The notes under the pieces were generated by a model. It made no database searches and was not told where the DNA came from. It was given only the letters and a program-made list of their open reading frames with translations. This document shows, in pieces, positions 35,840 to 44,310 of a stretch of DNA of 64,000 bases (its first letter is position 1; each line of letters opens with the position of its first letter). The DNA comes from Clavibacter sepedonicus (GTDB lineage: Bacteria; Actinomycetota; Actinomycetes; Actinomycetales; Microbacteriaceae). The DNA lies in contig NC_010407.1 of assembly GCF_000069225.1 (NCBI RefSeq), positions 1,736,001 through 1,800,000 on the forward strand, in the 5' to 3' direction. Both the position numbers and the translations under genes were made by a program.

Positions 35840-37431
35840 CCGCGCTCGCCCGGGCTCCCCGTCGGGAGCGTGCCGTCCCGGCGTCCGCCGGCATCGCGTC
35901 CCCGGAGCCCGTCCGTCCTCCGCTGCCGCTGTGGGGCGCGCTCCTCGCCGCCGCCGCGTCGGGCCCCGTGATGGACGCCGCGTTCCCCGACCGCGGGCTG
36001 TGGCCGCTCGTGTTCCCTGGCATCGCGCTCGTGCTCCTCGCTCTGCGGGGACGGCGCGCGGGGCCGGCCTTCCTCATCGGGCTGGTCGCGGGGCTGGCCT
36101 TCTACCTCACCCACATCGAGTGGGCGTCGCTGTACCTGGGGCCCGTGCCGTGGATCGCGCTGTCGGCGCTGGAGTCGCTGTTCGTCGCGACCGGGGCGGT
36201 CGCCATCGCGACGGCGACGCGCTGGATCCCGCGGGCGTTCCCCACGGTCGCCGGCCGCGTGGTGCTGCTGCCGGTCGCGGTCGCGGGGCTCTGGACCGCG
36301 CGGGAGGCGATCTCCGCGGTCTGGCCCTACGGCGGCTTCGCGTGGGGCCGGGTGTCCCTGTCCCAGTCCGAGAGCCCGTTCGCGCACCTCGTGACCTGGC
36401 TCGGTCTGTCCGGGCTCTCCTTCGTGCTCGTCCTCCTCGTCGCGCTGCTGCTGGAGCTCGCCGCCGAGGAGCGCGTGCGGCGGTCGTCCCGGGCGCTCGT
36501 CGCGGGGATCGCGGTGGCCCTGGTGCTCGTGGTCCCGGCCTTCCCGGTCGCGACCACGGGGACCACCCGCGTCGCCGCTGTGCAGGGCAACGCGAAGGCC
36601 GGCTACTTCGACGGTGCGCGCTACGGAGACATCCTGCGCGCGCACCTCGCCGCGACGGCGGAGATCCCCTCGGACGCCGACGTCGACATGGTCGTGTGGC
36701 CCGAGAACGCGGCCGACGCGGATCCGCTCCGCGACCCCGGCTCGGCGGCCGCCCTCGACCGCGTGGTCGCGCGGCTCGGCGCCCCGCTCGTCGTGGGCAC
36801 GGTCACGGAGCGCGACGGCCGCTACTACAACGAGTCGCTCGTATGGACCGGGGGAGGGGCGACCGACCACTACGACAAGAAGCACCCCGTGCCCTTCGGC
36901 GAGTACGTGCCCGACCGCGCGTTCTGGGAGCCGTTCGCGCCCGACCTCATCGGCCTCATCCAGCGCGAGTACACGCCGGGCACCACCGATCAAGTGATGG
37001 ACGTCGCGGGGGTGACCGCGGGCATCGCCATCTGCTTCGACATCGTCGACGACCAGCTGACGACCGACATGGTCCACGAGGGCGCAGGCATCATCCTCGC
37101 CCAGTCGAACAACGCCGACTTCGGTCGCACCGACGAGAGCGTGCAGCAGCTGGCGATCGCCCGGATGCGGGCGCTCGAGACGGGCCGCAGCGTCGTCAAC
37201 ATCTCGACCGTCGGCACCAGCGCGATCGTCGGCCCGGACGGCCGGGACATCGACCGGCTGCCGTGGTTCACCGCCGGGTCGATGGTGGTCGACGTGCCGA
37301 CCGCCGACGTCGTCACCCCGGCGATCCTCGTGGGCCGCGACATCGAGTGGCTCGTCTCGGGACTCGGCCTCGGTGCCCTCGCGGTCTCCGGGCTCGGGCT
37401 CGGCCGTCGAGGCCGCCGCGCCGCCCGCTGA
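35836..37431 (+). CDS. lnt: Apolipoprotein N-acyltransferase
   Basis: This 531-residue membrane enzyme adds the third acyl chain to lipoproteins. About six N-terminal membrane helices precede a nitrilase-like domain with the catalytic triad Glu290 (VVWPENAAD), Lys348 (HYDKKHPVPFGEYVP) and Cys400 (IAICFDIV). All three are intact. GTG 35836 overlaps the helicase stop. Lnt is present in many actinobacteria although absent from most Firmicutes; several lipoproteins in this window are potential substrates. Confidence 0.94.
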   Translation: MTALARAPRRERAVPASAGIASPEPVRPPLPLWGALLAAAASGPVMDAAFPDRGLWPLVFPGIALVLLALRGRRAGPAFLIGLVAGLAFYLTHIEWASLYLGPVPWIALSALESLFVATGAVAIATATRWIPRAFPTVAGRVVLLPVAVAGLWTAREAISAVWPYGGFAWGRVSLSQSESPFAHLVTWLGLSGLSFVLVLLVALLLELAAEERVRRSSRALVAGIAVALVLVVPAFPVATTGTTRVAAVQGNAKAGYFDGARYGDILRAHLAATAEIPSDADVDMVVWPENAADADPLRDPGSAAALDRVVARLGAPLVVGTVTERDGRYYNESLVWTGGGATDHYDKKHPVPFGEYVPDRAFWEPFAPDLIGLIQREYTPGTTDQVMDVAGVTAGIAICFDIVDDQLTTDMVHEGAGIILAQSNNADFGRTDESVQQLAIARMRALETGRSVVNISTVGTSAIVGPDGRDIDRLPWFTAGSMVVDVPTADVVTPAILVGRDIEWLVSGLGLGALAVSGLGLGRRGRRAAR

Positions 37432-37462
37432 CCGGCTGCACAGTCACCTCCGCGACACAGAA

Positions 37463-37493
37463 GAGCACCCCTCGGCGGTGCCGAGGGGTGCTC
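37463..37493. terminator. Bidirectional terminator between lnt and rbpA
   Basis: A perfect 13-base stem (GAGCACCCCTCGG / CCGAGGGGTGCTC) with a 5-base loop lies between two convergent genes and can end both transcripts. Confidence 0.9.
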
Positions 37494-37522
37494 AGATGTC
37501 CTTCGCGAGCGGAGGGGTCCGG

Positions 37523-37888
37523 TCAGGCGCCGATGCGGTGCTGACCGCGCCGCGCGCGGAGAGTGGCGAGGCGCTCCTCGAGGAGCTCCTCCAGCTCGGC
37601 GCGCGTCCGGCGCTCGAGCAGCATGTCCCAGTGGCTCCGGGGGACCTTCGCCTCGACCTCGTCGTGGGCGACGGGTGCGCCGTCGGCGTCGAGCAGGCGT
37701 CCCTCCAAGCCGCTCTTCGGCGACTCCCACACCTCGGGCACCTCGGCGTCTGCCGAGAACACCACCTCGAACGTGGTGCCGTCCGTCGTGCGGTACGTCT
37801 TCCTCTGCCGGGGGGAGAAGCTGACGCCCTCCTCGCTCTGCAGGCTCGTGGACCCGAGCCGCATCCCGCGCAAGCTGCGATCTGCCAT
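37523..37888 (-). CDS. rbpA: RNA polymerase-binding protein RbpA
   Basis: This 121-residue protein is an actinobacteria-specific transcription factor that binds the sigma-factor region 2 and stabilises the open promoter complex. The N-terminus MADRSLRGMRLGSTSLQSEE, the RbpA core (YRTTDGTTFEVVFSADAEVPEVWE) and the basic linker plus sigma-interacting helices (RTRAELEELLEERLATLRARRG) follow the family order. ATG is preceded by AGAGGAG. A single gene with its own upstream region of about 60 bases. Confidence 0.96.
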   Translation of the reverse strand: MADRSLRGMRLGSTSLQSEEGVSFSPRQRKTYRTTDGTTFEVVFSADAEVPEVWESPKSGLEGRLLDADGAPVAHDEVEAKVPRSHWDMLLERRTRAELEELLEERLATLRARRGQHRIGA

Positions 37889-37948
37889 GGTGGTCTCCTC
37901 TCGCCATGCACTCCCCGTTGTAAACCGTGCGGCTGTGAGGATCCTCTC

Positions 37949-38737
37949 TCAGGACACCCGGTTCCCAGGCGAATCCCAGTCCCTGCGCCCGAGGGCCGCG
38001 AGAGCGAGGTCGGGGCGGTCCGTCACGATGCCGTGGATCCCCGCGCTGACCAGGCGGACCATCTCGTCCGGGTCGTCGACCGTCCAGACTTGCACCTCGC
38101 GGACGGCGCGCCCGAGCCGGGCGACCAGCGTGGGGGAGACGGTGCGGATCCCGATCACCCGACAGGGCATCTGCACGGCGTCGACGCCGCGGAGGGCGAG
38201 GCGCGTGAGCGGCCCGATCCCGAGCCGGGCGGCGAGCACGGCGAGGACGAGGCGACCCGCGTCGGCGGACGTCGCCGCGCCGGGGAGGAGGGCGAGCGCT
38301 CGTCGCCGCCGGGATCCCGAGAACGACGTGACGAGCACGCGGTCGACGGCGTGGGCGTCGCGTATCGTCCGGGCTGCGGCGGCCGGGGCGTGCCGGCCCT
38401 TCACGTCGATGTTGATCCGCGCATCGGGCAGGGCCTCGAGCAGCTCCGCGAGCGTCGCCACCCGAGCCCCGGATCCGAGGTCGATCGCGCGCATGTCGGC
38501 CAGCGTCACGTCCCGGACGCGGCCGGGGCGGCCGGTGAGGCGGCGGAGGTCGGCGTCGTGCCAGAGAACGCACACGTCGTCGGCGGTGACGTGCACGTCG
38601 GTCTCCAGATGCGTGACGCCGAGCGCCCACGCCGCGCGGAAGGCGTCGAGCGTGTTCTCCACGGCGCCGGATCCGGTCCAGCCGCGGTGGGCGAGGACGC
38701 GGGGCACGTCGCCGTCGAACCAGGCGCTGCGGGTCAC
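37949..38737 (-). CDS. Glycerophosphodiester phosphodiesterase family protein
   Basis: This 262-residue TIM-barrel enzyme hydrolyses glycerophosphodiesters to glycerol-3-phosphate and an alcohol. The N-terminal motif VLAHRGWTGSGAVENTLDAF has the catalytic His and Glu-Asn; HLETDVHVTADDVCVLWHDADLRRLT carries the metal ligands and second His. There is no signal peptide, so it is cytoplasmic. GTG 38737 overlaps the upstream stop by GTGA; the longer upstream frame is a shadow. Confidence 0.92.
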   Translation of the reverse strand: MTRSAWFDGDVPRVLAHRGWTGSGAVENTLDAFRAAWALGVTHLETDVHVTADDVCVLWHDADLRRLTGRPGRVRDVTLADMRAIDLGSGARVATLAELLEALPDARINIDVKGRHAPAAAARTIRDAHAVDRVLVTSFSGSRRRRALALLPGAATSADAGRLVLAVLAARLGIGPLTRLALRGVDAVQMPCRVIGIRTVSPTLVARLGRAVREVQVWTVDDPDEMVRLVSAGIHGIVTDRPDLALAALGRRDWDSPGNRVS

Positions 38738-39051
38738 GCGGACCGGACGTCGTCGTCGGGCGCGGGCGAGGGGGCGCCCGATCCGGGCACGTCGCGCCCG
38801 TGCGGATCCTCGACCGGGAGGGCGCGGAGCACGGCCGGACGCGCGGCCCCGAGCAGGGCGGCCGCCACGACCACGGCGACCAGCGCCTGCAGCCACCACG
38901 GCGCGCCCACGAGGCCGGAGAGCAGGGCCGCCAGCGCCGCGGCGCCACCGCAGAGCGCCCTCAGGTCGAGCCGCCGCATCTCGACGACGACCGCCGTGAC
39001 GATCAGCGCGAGCCAGACGATCCAGGCATGGTCGTCGAGGAGGACCGTCAC
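38734..39051 (-). CDS. Small NfeD-like membrane protein
   Basis: This 105-residue protein has three hydrophobic helices beginning DDHAWIVWLALIVTAVVVEM, resembling the membrane part of NfeD-family proteins that partner with membrane peptidases or SPFH proteins. The usual C-terminal OB-fold domain is absent; instead there is a short acidic tail. GTG 39051 has GGGAG six bases upstream. The GDPD gene is coupled to it. Family assignment is from the helix pattern only. Confidence 0.55.
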   Translation of the reverse strand: MTVLLDDHAWIVWLALIVTAVVVEMRRLDLRALCGGAAALAALLSGLVGAPWWLQALVAVVVAAALLGAARPAVLRALPVEDPHGRDVPGSGAPSPAPDDDVRSA

Positions 39052-39085
39052 CGCTGCTCCCTCGCTCCGTGGGCCGGATGCCCCG

Positions 39086-39091
39086 AACCTA
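39086..39091 (-). promoter_or_regulatory. Putative -10 box TAGGTT of the NfeD-like/GDPD operon
   Basis: TAGGTT on the minus strand gives a leader of about 28 bases with the GGGAG site. It is 24 bases from a divergent -10 for the SDR gene. Confidence 0.4.
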
Positions 39092-39115
39092 GCCCACCGC
39101 CCGGACGGCGGGCGA

Positions 39116-39121
39116 TAGGCT
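39116..39121 (+). promoter_or_regulatory. Putative -10 box TAGGCT of the SDR gene
   Basis: TAGGCT lies about 105 bases before the GTG at 39227, which has GGAGGAG upstream. Confidence 0.4.
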
Positions 39122-39226
39122 CTCCTGGCCGTCAGCGTGGTGTCCCGCCCGCGCGGCCCGTCCCGCCCGTCCCTCGCCGGACGACCCGTCGCGCGCACCG
39201 GCGCGCACCCCTGGAGGAGTACCGCT

Positions 39227-40006
39227 GTGAGCACCGTCGACGAGATCCGCCCCTTCGCCCCCGACGAGCTCCGCGGCCGCCGCGCGCTGGTCACCGGCTC
39301 GTCCCGCGGCATCGGCGCCGACACGGTCGCGTACCTCGCGGAGGCGGGCGCCGACGTCGTCGTCAACTACCGCAACAAGGCCGCGCGCGCCGAGAAGCTC
39401 GTCGCGAAGCTCGTCGAGGGCGGCACGAAGGCCATCGCCGTGGGTGCCGACCTCACCGACCCGGAGTCGGTCGACCGCCTCATGGACACGATCCGCACCG
39501 AGCTCGGCGGCCTCGACGTGCTCGTGCTCAACGCGTCCGGCGGCATGGAGAGCGGCATGGCGGAGGACTACGCCATGACCCTCAACCGCGACGCGCAGCT
39601 GAACGTCCTGCGGAGCGCGCTGCCGCTCATGTCCGAGGGCGGCCGCGTCGTGTTCGTCACGAGCCACCAGGCCCACTTCATCCGCACCACGCCGACCATG
39701 CCCGAGTACGAGGGCGTCGCCCGCAGCAAGCGCGCGGGGGAGGACGCCCTGCGCGAGCTGCTGCCCGAGCTCGACGAGCGGGGCATCGGCTTCGTCGTGG
39801 TCTCCGGCGACATGATCGAGGGCACCATCACGGCGACGCTCCTCGGACGCATGAACCCCGAGGCCATCCAGCAGCGCAAGGAGGCCTCGGGCGGCCTCTA
39901 CAACGTCTCGCAGTTCGCGGCCGAGGTCGCCCGCGCGGTCGTCGACCCGATCCCCGCCGACCACACGCGCCTGGTGGGCGACACGGGCAGCTTCCAGCCC
40001 GAGTGA
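39227..40006 (+). CDS. Short-chain dehydrogenase/reductase
   Basis: This 259-residue protein has the SDR cofactor motif ALVTGSSRGIGADTVAYL and the NAG-like LVLNASGGMESG. The catalytic Tyr is in PEYEGVARSKRAGEDAL, where Tyr and the downstream Lys (YEGVARSK) are spaced slightly differently from the standard YxxxK, so activity is likely but not certain. An NADP(H) oxidoreductase of unknown substrate. GTG 39227 follows a good GGAGGAG site. Confidence 0.88.
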   Translation: MSTVDEIRPFAPDELRGRRALVTGSSRGIGADTVAYLAEAGADVVVNYRNKAARAEKLVAKLVEGGTKAIAVGADLTDPESVDRLMDTIRTELGGLDVLVLNASGGMESGMAEDYAMTLNRDAQLNVLRSALPLMSEGGRVVFVTSHQAHFIRTTPTMPEYEGVARSKRAGEDALRELLPELDERGIGFVVVSGDMIEGTITATLLGRMNPEAIQQRKEASGGLYNVSQFAAEVARAVVDPIPADHTRLVGDTGSFQPE

Positions 40007-40032
40007 GCTGGGGCCGGGCGACGGCCCGGGGC

Positions 40033-40038
40033 TAGGCT
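40033..40038 (+). promoter_or_regulatory. Putative leaderless promoter -10 (TAGGCT) of the S9 peptidase
   Basis: TAGGCT ends seven bases before ATG 40046, without space for a ribosome-binding site. Confidence 0.55.
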
Positions 40039-40045
40039 CGATCCG

Positions 40046-42133
40046 ATGAAGACCACGGATCTCGACCTCCTCACCTCCGTCTCCCGCCCCTCCGTCTCGC
40101 CTGACGGCCTGCGCGCCGTCGTCTCGGTGACGCGGCCGCGGGTGCACGCCGACGCGTACACCGGGCAGCTGTGGGAGGTGGCGACGGACGGATCCGCGCC
40201 CCCGCGCCGCATCACGCGCGGCTTCCGCGACACCGCGCCCCGGCTGTCGCCGGACGGCACGGTCATCGCGTTCCTCCGCGCGGCGCCCCAGGGCCCGCCG
40301 CAGCTGCACGTCGTGCGGGCGGCCGGCGGCGAGCCCGTCGCTGTGACCGACGAGCTGCTCGGGGTCGGCGCCTTCGACTGGTCGCCCGACGGCACGCGCA
40401 TCGTCTTCGCGTCGCGGGTCGCAGAGCCCGGGCGGTACGGGAGCGTGGAGGGCGTGTCGCCCGCGGCCGAGCCCGCCCGGCGGATCACCACCACCAAGTA
40501 CCTCGCGAACGGCCTCGGCTGGTCGACCGACCGCCACACACAGCTCTCCCTCGTCGACCTGCCTGACCTCGACGCCGAGCCCTTCGTGGCCGCCGTCCCG
40601 TCCGGGTACCCGGACGCCTCGGATCCGGCCGTGCGGGGCGACGGCGCGGACGCGGCACCGTCGGCCGCCGAGCGCGCGGGCGTGCCGCCCGTCGTGCGCC
40701 TCACCGACGAGCCCGTCGACCACGACGCGCCGCGCTTCTCCTCCGATGGATCCGAGGTGCTGTTCGTCGCCTCCCGCCACGAGGGCCGCGACGACGACCT
40801 GCTCTCCGGCGCCTATGCCGTCGCGGTCCCCGCTGTCGGTGACGCGTCGGCCGGACTGCCGGAGGTCCGTACCGTCGTGTCCCACGAGGCCGGGCTCGGC
40901 ATCGCCGAGGTCGCCTCCGTCGAGGGCGGCCGGACCTACCTGCTGGCGCAGGACCTGGGGGAGACGGGCGTCGACTTCGTTGCCCGCAACACCGCGCTCT
41001 ACGTGCTCGACGAGGTCGATGCCGCGCCGCGCGTCCTGACCGACGCCGAGACCGTCGACCTCGGCGGCAGCGGCATCACGGTCGAGGACCGTGACGCGGT
41101 GCTCGTGCTCAACGGATCGCGCGGCACGGTGCAGCTGCTGCGCGTCACCGCGGACGGCGCCGTCGAGGCGCTCGTCGACGACCAGGTGGAGGTCGCCGGG
41201 GTCGGCGTCGGGGGAGGGGCCGTCGTGATCGCCCTGACCGATCCGCGCACGCACGGGGACCTCGCGCTGGTCCGCACGGATCGGGCTCCCGACGCCGGAT
41301 CCGCCCTCGTCCCGCTCACCGACTTCTCCGCGCCGCTGCGCGAGACGGGGATCCGACCGCTGCACGAGCTCGTGGTCGAGGGACGGGACGGCTACCCGGT
41401 GCACGGCTGGGTCGTGCTGCCCGAGGGGGAGGGACCGCACCCGGTGCTTCTCGTGATCCACGGCGGGCCGTACGCGGCCTACGGCGTGCACCTGTTCGAC
41501 GAGGCGCAGGTCTACGCCGACGCCGGATACGCGGTGCTCCTGTGCAACCCGCGCGGCGCCGCCGGGTACGGCCAGGCGCACGGCCGCGTCATCAAGGAGC
41601 GCATGGGCACGGTCGACATGCACGACGTGCTCGACTTCCTCGACGGCGCGATCGCCGTGTACCACTCCATCGACGGATCCCGCGCCGGCATCATGGGCGG
41701 CTCCTACGGCGGATACCTCACGGCCTGGACCATCGCGCACGAGCACCGCTTCCAGGGCGCGATCGTCGAGCGTGGATTCCTCGACCCGGAGCTGTTCACG
41801 GGCACGTCCGACATCGGCACGTTCTTCGGCGAGGAGTACACGGGCCACGACGAGGAGACGCGGCGCGCGCAGAGCCCGCAGGCGTTCGTGCACCAGGTGC
41901 GGACGCCGACGTTCGTCGTCCACTCCGAGGACGACCTGCGCTGCCCGCTGTCGCAGGCCGAGCGGTACCACCTGGCGCTCGTGCGCGCGGGCGTCGAGAC
42001 CGAGATGCTCGTCTTCCCGGGCGAGGACCACGAGCTCAGCCGGTCCGGGCGTCCGCGGCACCGCGTGCAGCGCTTCGAGGCGATCCTCGAGTGGTGGGCA
42101 CGGCACCTGCCCGTCGGCGGCGGCGCGCGATGA
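40046..42133 (+). CDS. S9 family serine peptidase (acylaminoacyl peptidase-like)
   Basis: This 695-residue cytoplasmic enzyme has an N-terminal beta-propeller built from WD40-like/TolB-type strands (DTAPRLSPDGTVIAFLRAAPQGPPQL) and a C-terminal alpha/beta-hydrolase domain. The nucleophile lies in IMGGSYGGYLTAW, the catalytic Asp in VHSEDDLRCP and the His in GEDHELSRSG. It cleaves short peptides. The NUDIX gene overlaps its stop by four bases, so both are one operon. Confidence 0.92.
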   Translation: MKTTDLDLLTSVSRPSVSPDGLRAVVSVTRPRVHADAYTGQLWEVATDGSAPPRRITRGFRDTAPRLSPDGTVIAFLRAAPQGPPQLHVVRAAGGEPVAVTDELLGVGAFDWSPDGTRIVFASRVAEPGRYGSVEGVSPAAEPARRITTTKYLANGLGWSTDRHTQLSLVDLPDLDAEPFVAAVPSGYPDASDPAVRGDGADAAPSAAERAGVPPVVRLTDEPVDHDAPRFSSDGSEVLFVASRHEGRDDDLLSGAYAVAVPAVGDASAGLPEVRTVVSHEAGLGIAEVASVEGGRTYLLAQDLGETGVDFVARNTALYVLDEVDAAPRVLTDAETVDLGGSGITVEDRDAVLVLNGSRGTVQLLRVTADGAVEALVDDQVEVAGVGVGGGAVVIALTDPRTHGDLALVRTDRAPDAGSALVPLTDFSAPLRETGIRPLHELVVEGRDGYPVHGWVVLPEGEGPHPVLLVIHGGPYAAYGVHLFDEAQVYADAGYAVLLCNPRGAAGYGQAHGRVIKERMGTVDMHDVLDFLDGAIAVYHSIDGSRAGIMGGSYGGYLTAWTIAHEHRFQGAIVERGFLDPELFTGTSDIGTFFGEEYTGHDEETRRAQSPQAFVHQVRTPTFVVHSEDDLRCPLSQAERYHLALVRAGVETEMLVFPGEDHELSRSGRPRHRVQRFEAILEWWARHLPVGGGAR

Positions 42134-42600
42134 GCGACGGGGTGGTCCGCCACGTCCGGCACACCGCGCGGATCCTGCTGGTCGACGAGCGCGACCGGCT
42201 CCTGCTGTTCCTCACGAACTACTCGACGAACGTGGACCTGCCGCCGCGCTGGCTGACGCCCGGCGGCGGGATCGACCCGGGGGAGTCGCCCGCCCAGGCG
42301 GTGCGACGCGAGTTGTTCGAGGAGACCGGCCTCCGGGTCGACTCCGTCGGCGAGCCCGTCTGGGAGCACGACTACGCGCGGCAGCGGATCGACGGCGACC
42401 TCGACACCGGGCACTCGACGTTCTACCTGGTGCGCGCCGACGCGTTCGCACCCGTGTCGGACAACTGGATGCCGGACGAGTTCGACGACATCCACGCCCA
42501 CCGCTGGTTCACGCTCGACGAGCTCGCCACGACGGAGGATCCGATCGAGCCGGCCGAGATGGTGGATGTCGCGCGTGAGGTGCTGTCCCGCAGCACGTGA
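42130..42600 (+). CDS. NUDIX hydrolase
   Basis: This 156-residue protein has a NUDIX box: GGGIDPGESPAQAVRRELFEETGL, matching Gx5Ex7REUxEExGU with the metal-binding REx2EE. It hydrolyses a nucleoside diphosphate linked to some moiety; the substrate cannot be named. ATG overlaps the S9 peptidase stop (ATGA). Confidence 0.93.
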   Translation: MSDGVVRHVRHTARILLVDERDRLLLFLTNYSTNVDLPPRWLTPGGGIDPGESPAQAVRRELFEETGLRVDSVGEPVWEHDYARQRIDGDLDTGHSTFYLVRADAFAPVSDNWMPDEFDDIHAHRWFTLDELATTEDPIEPAEMVDVAREVLSRST

Positions 42601-42624
42601 GGCGGCTCCGGGACGCCCCTCTCG

Positions 42625-42642
42625 GGCTGTCGATGAACAGCC
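42625..42642 (+). terminator. Hairpin after the NUDIX gene
   Basis: GGCTGT-CGATGA-ACAGCC is followed by an AT-rich stretch (GATAATGCATATTATG), unusual in this genome and consistent with termination. Confidence 0.55.
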
Positions 42643-43364
42643 GATAATGCATATTATGTCATGTGCGACGCATGCGGATCGTTCTCGGTGGCCGCGCACC
42701 ACCGCATGAGGTGCTCCGGTCGCGTTGCGACTGGCGCACCTCATGCCGGAGAGCGGCCTGGACGGCAACCCCTCGAGCTCAGGAGCCACGTTGCGCGGCC
42801 CTGGTCGGACTTCCGCCTCGTTGGTCGGCCCGTCGACGGCCTGGAGGTCGTTGGAGTCGGTCGCGAGCTGCTCGCGCCCCGCCCCCCGTCCACGAGGCCG
42901 CGCCGTGTCCCACCACGCCCACCCGAGCGATGCGTCCCGTCCAGGTGGGAGCAGAGGTGACGCAGGGGCGGCGGCGGACCGGCGGTCGAGGCGCTCCTCA
43001 TGTCACGTACGCGCCGCCGATCACGCCAACGCGAGGACAGCCGCGTGGCGTGCGAGGCGCTGCCGGCACGCGGCGCCGCACCAAGCGGCCCTGCTCGCGG
43101 ATCAGATCCGCCAGTCCCTGCAGCACGAGCCGCTCGTGCACCTCATCAGACGGCTCCCGGGCCGCGCGTCGAGTTGACTTCTCGGCGGACCTGTGGATAA
43201 CCACCGTCCACCCCAGCGCCTGCCCGCATACCGTGTGTCCTCGAGCCCGCCGCGTCCGCCACAGACACTCCCCGTCCCCCCCGGGGCGACTCTCACCCCT
43301 GTGCTGAACTCCCCTGGACTCCGGCGGCCCCATCCCCCACGCAACTCCACTCGGAAGGCCCACC
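42643..43364. other. Gene-poor interval before the secreted hydrolase
   Basis: About 720 bases without a convincing gene. Open frames on both strands (for example plus 42725-43177, minus 42998-43417) are Arg/Ser/Ala-rich, lack ribosome-binding sites and match no family I know. A TATTAT at 42652-42657 resembles a -10 box but has no -35 partner. Confidence 0.5.
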
Positions 43365-44252
43365 ATGCCCAACTTCATCACACGCCGCCGCTTCACCGCG
43401 GTCGCGGCCGTCGCCATGCTCGCGACGCTCGGTGTTCAGTCGACCGCCCAGGCCGCGACCGCGAGCTACGCCCGTAACGGCGACCCCACGTTGGCCAGCA
43501 TCTCGTCGATGACCGGTCCGGAAAAGGCGCACAAGACGCGTGTCCTGCCGACGGACGTCACGGGCTTCGGCGGCGGCACGATCTTCTACCCCACCAACAC
43601 GCAGGGCAAGACCGTGGGCGCGGTCGTGCTCGCCCCTGGCTTCACCGGCCTCAAGGGCAGCGTCGGTTGGTACGGCCCGGCCCTCGCGTCGCAGGGCTTC
43701 ATCGTGTTCAACATGGACACACTCGACCCGGCGGACTTCCCGAACTCCCGCGCGACGCAGATCGGCGCCGCCATCGATTACCTCAAGAAGGCCCCGGTCC
43801 TCAAGGGCCGCCTCGACCCGTCCCGTATCGCGGTGGCTGGGTACTCCATGGGCGGCGGCGGCGCGCTGAAGCTCGCGACCACGCACCCCGAGCTCAAGGC
43901 CGTCCTCGCCTTCGCGCCCTACTACGCGAGCGACGACCTGAGCACCAACGCCCTGCCCGAGGCCGCCGGCATCACCACGCCGACGCTCATCATCACCGGC
44001 CAGAAGGACGACCTGGCGATCCCCGCCACCTTCGGCAAGAGCTACTACGACACCCTGCCGAAGACCACGCCTCGGCAGTACCTGGAGCTGGCGGGGGCGA
44101 CCCACGAAGCTCCGCAGCACAAGAACACGGACATCCTGAGCGCGTCCGTCGCATTCCTCAAGACGTTCGTGGACAACGACGAGCGCTACGCGAAGTTCAC
44201 CTTCCCGTCCCCGCAGCGCCCGAGCCTCAGCGCCTCCATCAGCACCCGCTGA
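43365..44252 (+). CDS. Secreted cutinase/polyester hydrolase-like alpha/beta-hydrolase (PETase-fold family), probable Tat substrate
   Basis: This 295-residue enzyme resembles actinobacterial cutinases such as Thermobifida Cut2. The N-terminus TRRRFTAVAAVAMLA fits a Tat signal with cleavage after AQA (about residue 30). The nucleophile is Ser161 in GYSMGGGG, the catalytic Asp216 lies in GQKDDLAIP and His247 in GATHEAP. Oxyanion-hole partners are Phe93 (PGFTG) and Met162. The cleft Trp of cutinases is Tyr186 (APYY), and the C-terminal disulfide is absent. It probably hydrolyses plant cutin or other esters; the substrate is inferred. GGAAGG precedes ATG. Confidence 0.86.
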   Translation: MPNFITRRRFTAVAAVAMLATLGVQSTAQAATASYARNGDPTLASISSMTGPEKAHKTRVLPTDVTGFGGGTIFYPTNTQGKTVGAVVLAPGFTGLKGSVGWYGPALASQGFIVFNMDTLDPADFPNSRATQIGAAIDYLKKAPVLKGRLDPSRIAVAGYSMGGGGALKLATTHPELKAVLAFAPYYASDDLSTNALPEAAGITTPTLIITGQKDDLAIPATFGKSYYDTLPKTTPRQYLELAGATHEAPQHKNTDILSASVAFLKTFVDNDERYAKFTFPSPQRPSLSASISTR

Positions 44253-44284
44253 CGGACGCTCTGCTCCCCGCATCACGCTGACAC

Positions 44285-44310
44285 GACGGCGGCCGGCTCG
44301 ACCGGCCGTC
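44285..44310 (+). terminator. Bulged hairpin after the secreted hydrolase
   Basis: GGCCGG and CCGGCC pair around a 5-base loop, with GAC/GTC below a 3-base bulge, 30 bases past the stop. Confidence 0.45.

Noticed and set aside
42725..43177. 150-codon plus-strand frame before the secreted hydrolase
   Set aside because: No ribosome-binding site, no recognisable motif, and composition typical of random high-GC frames.
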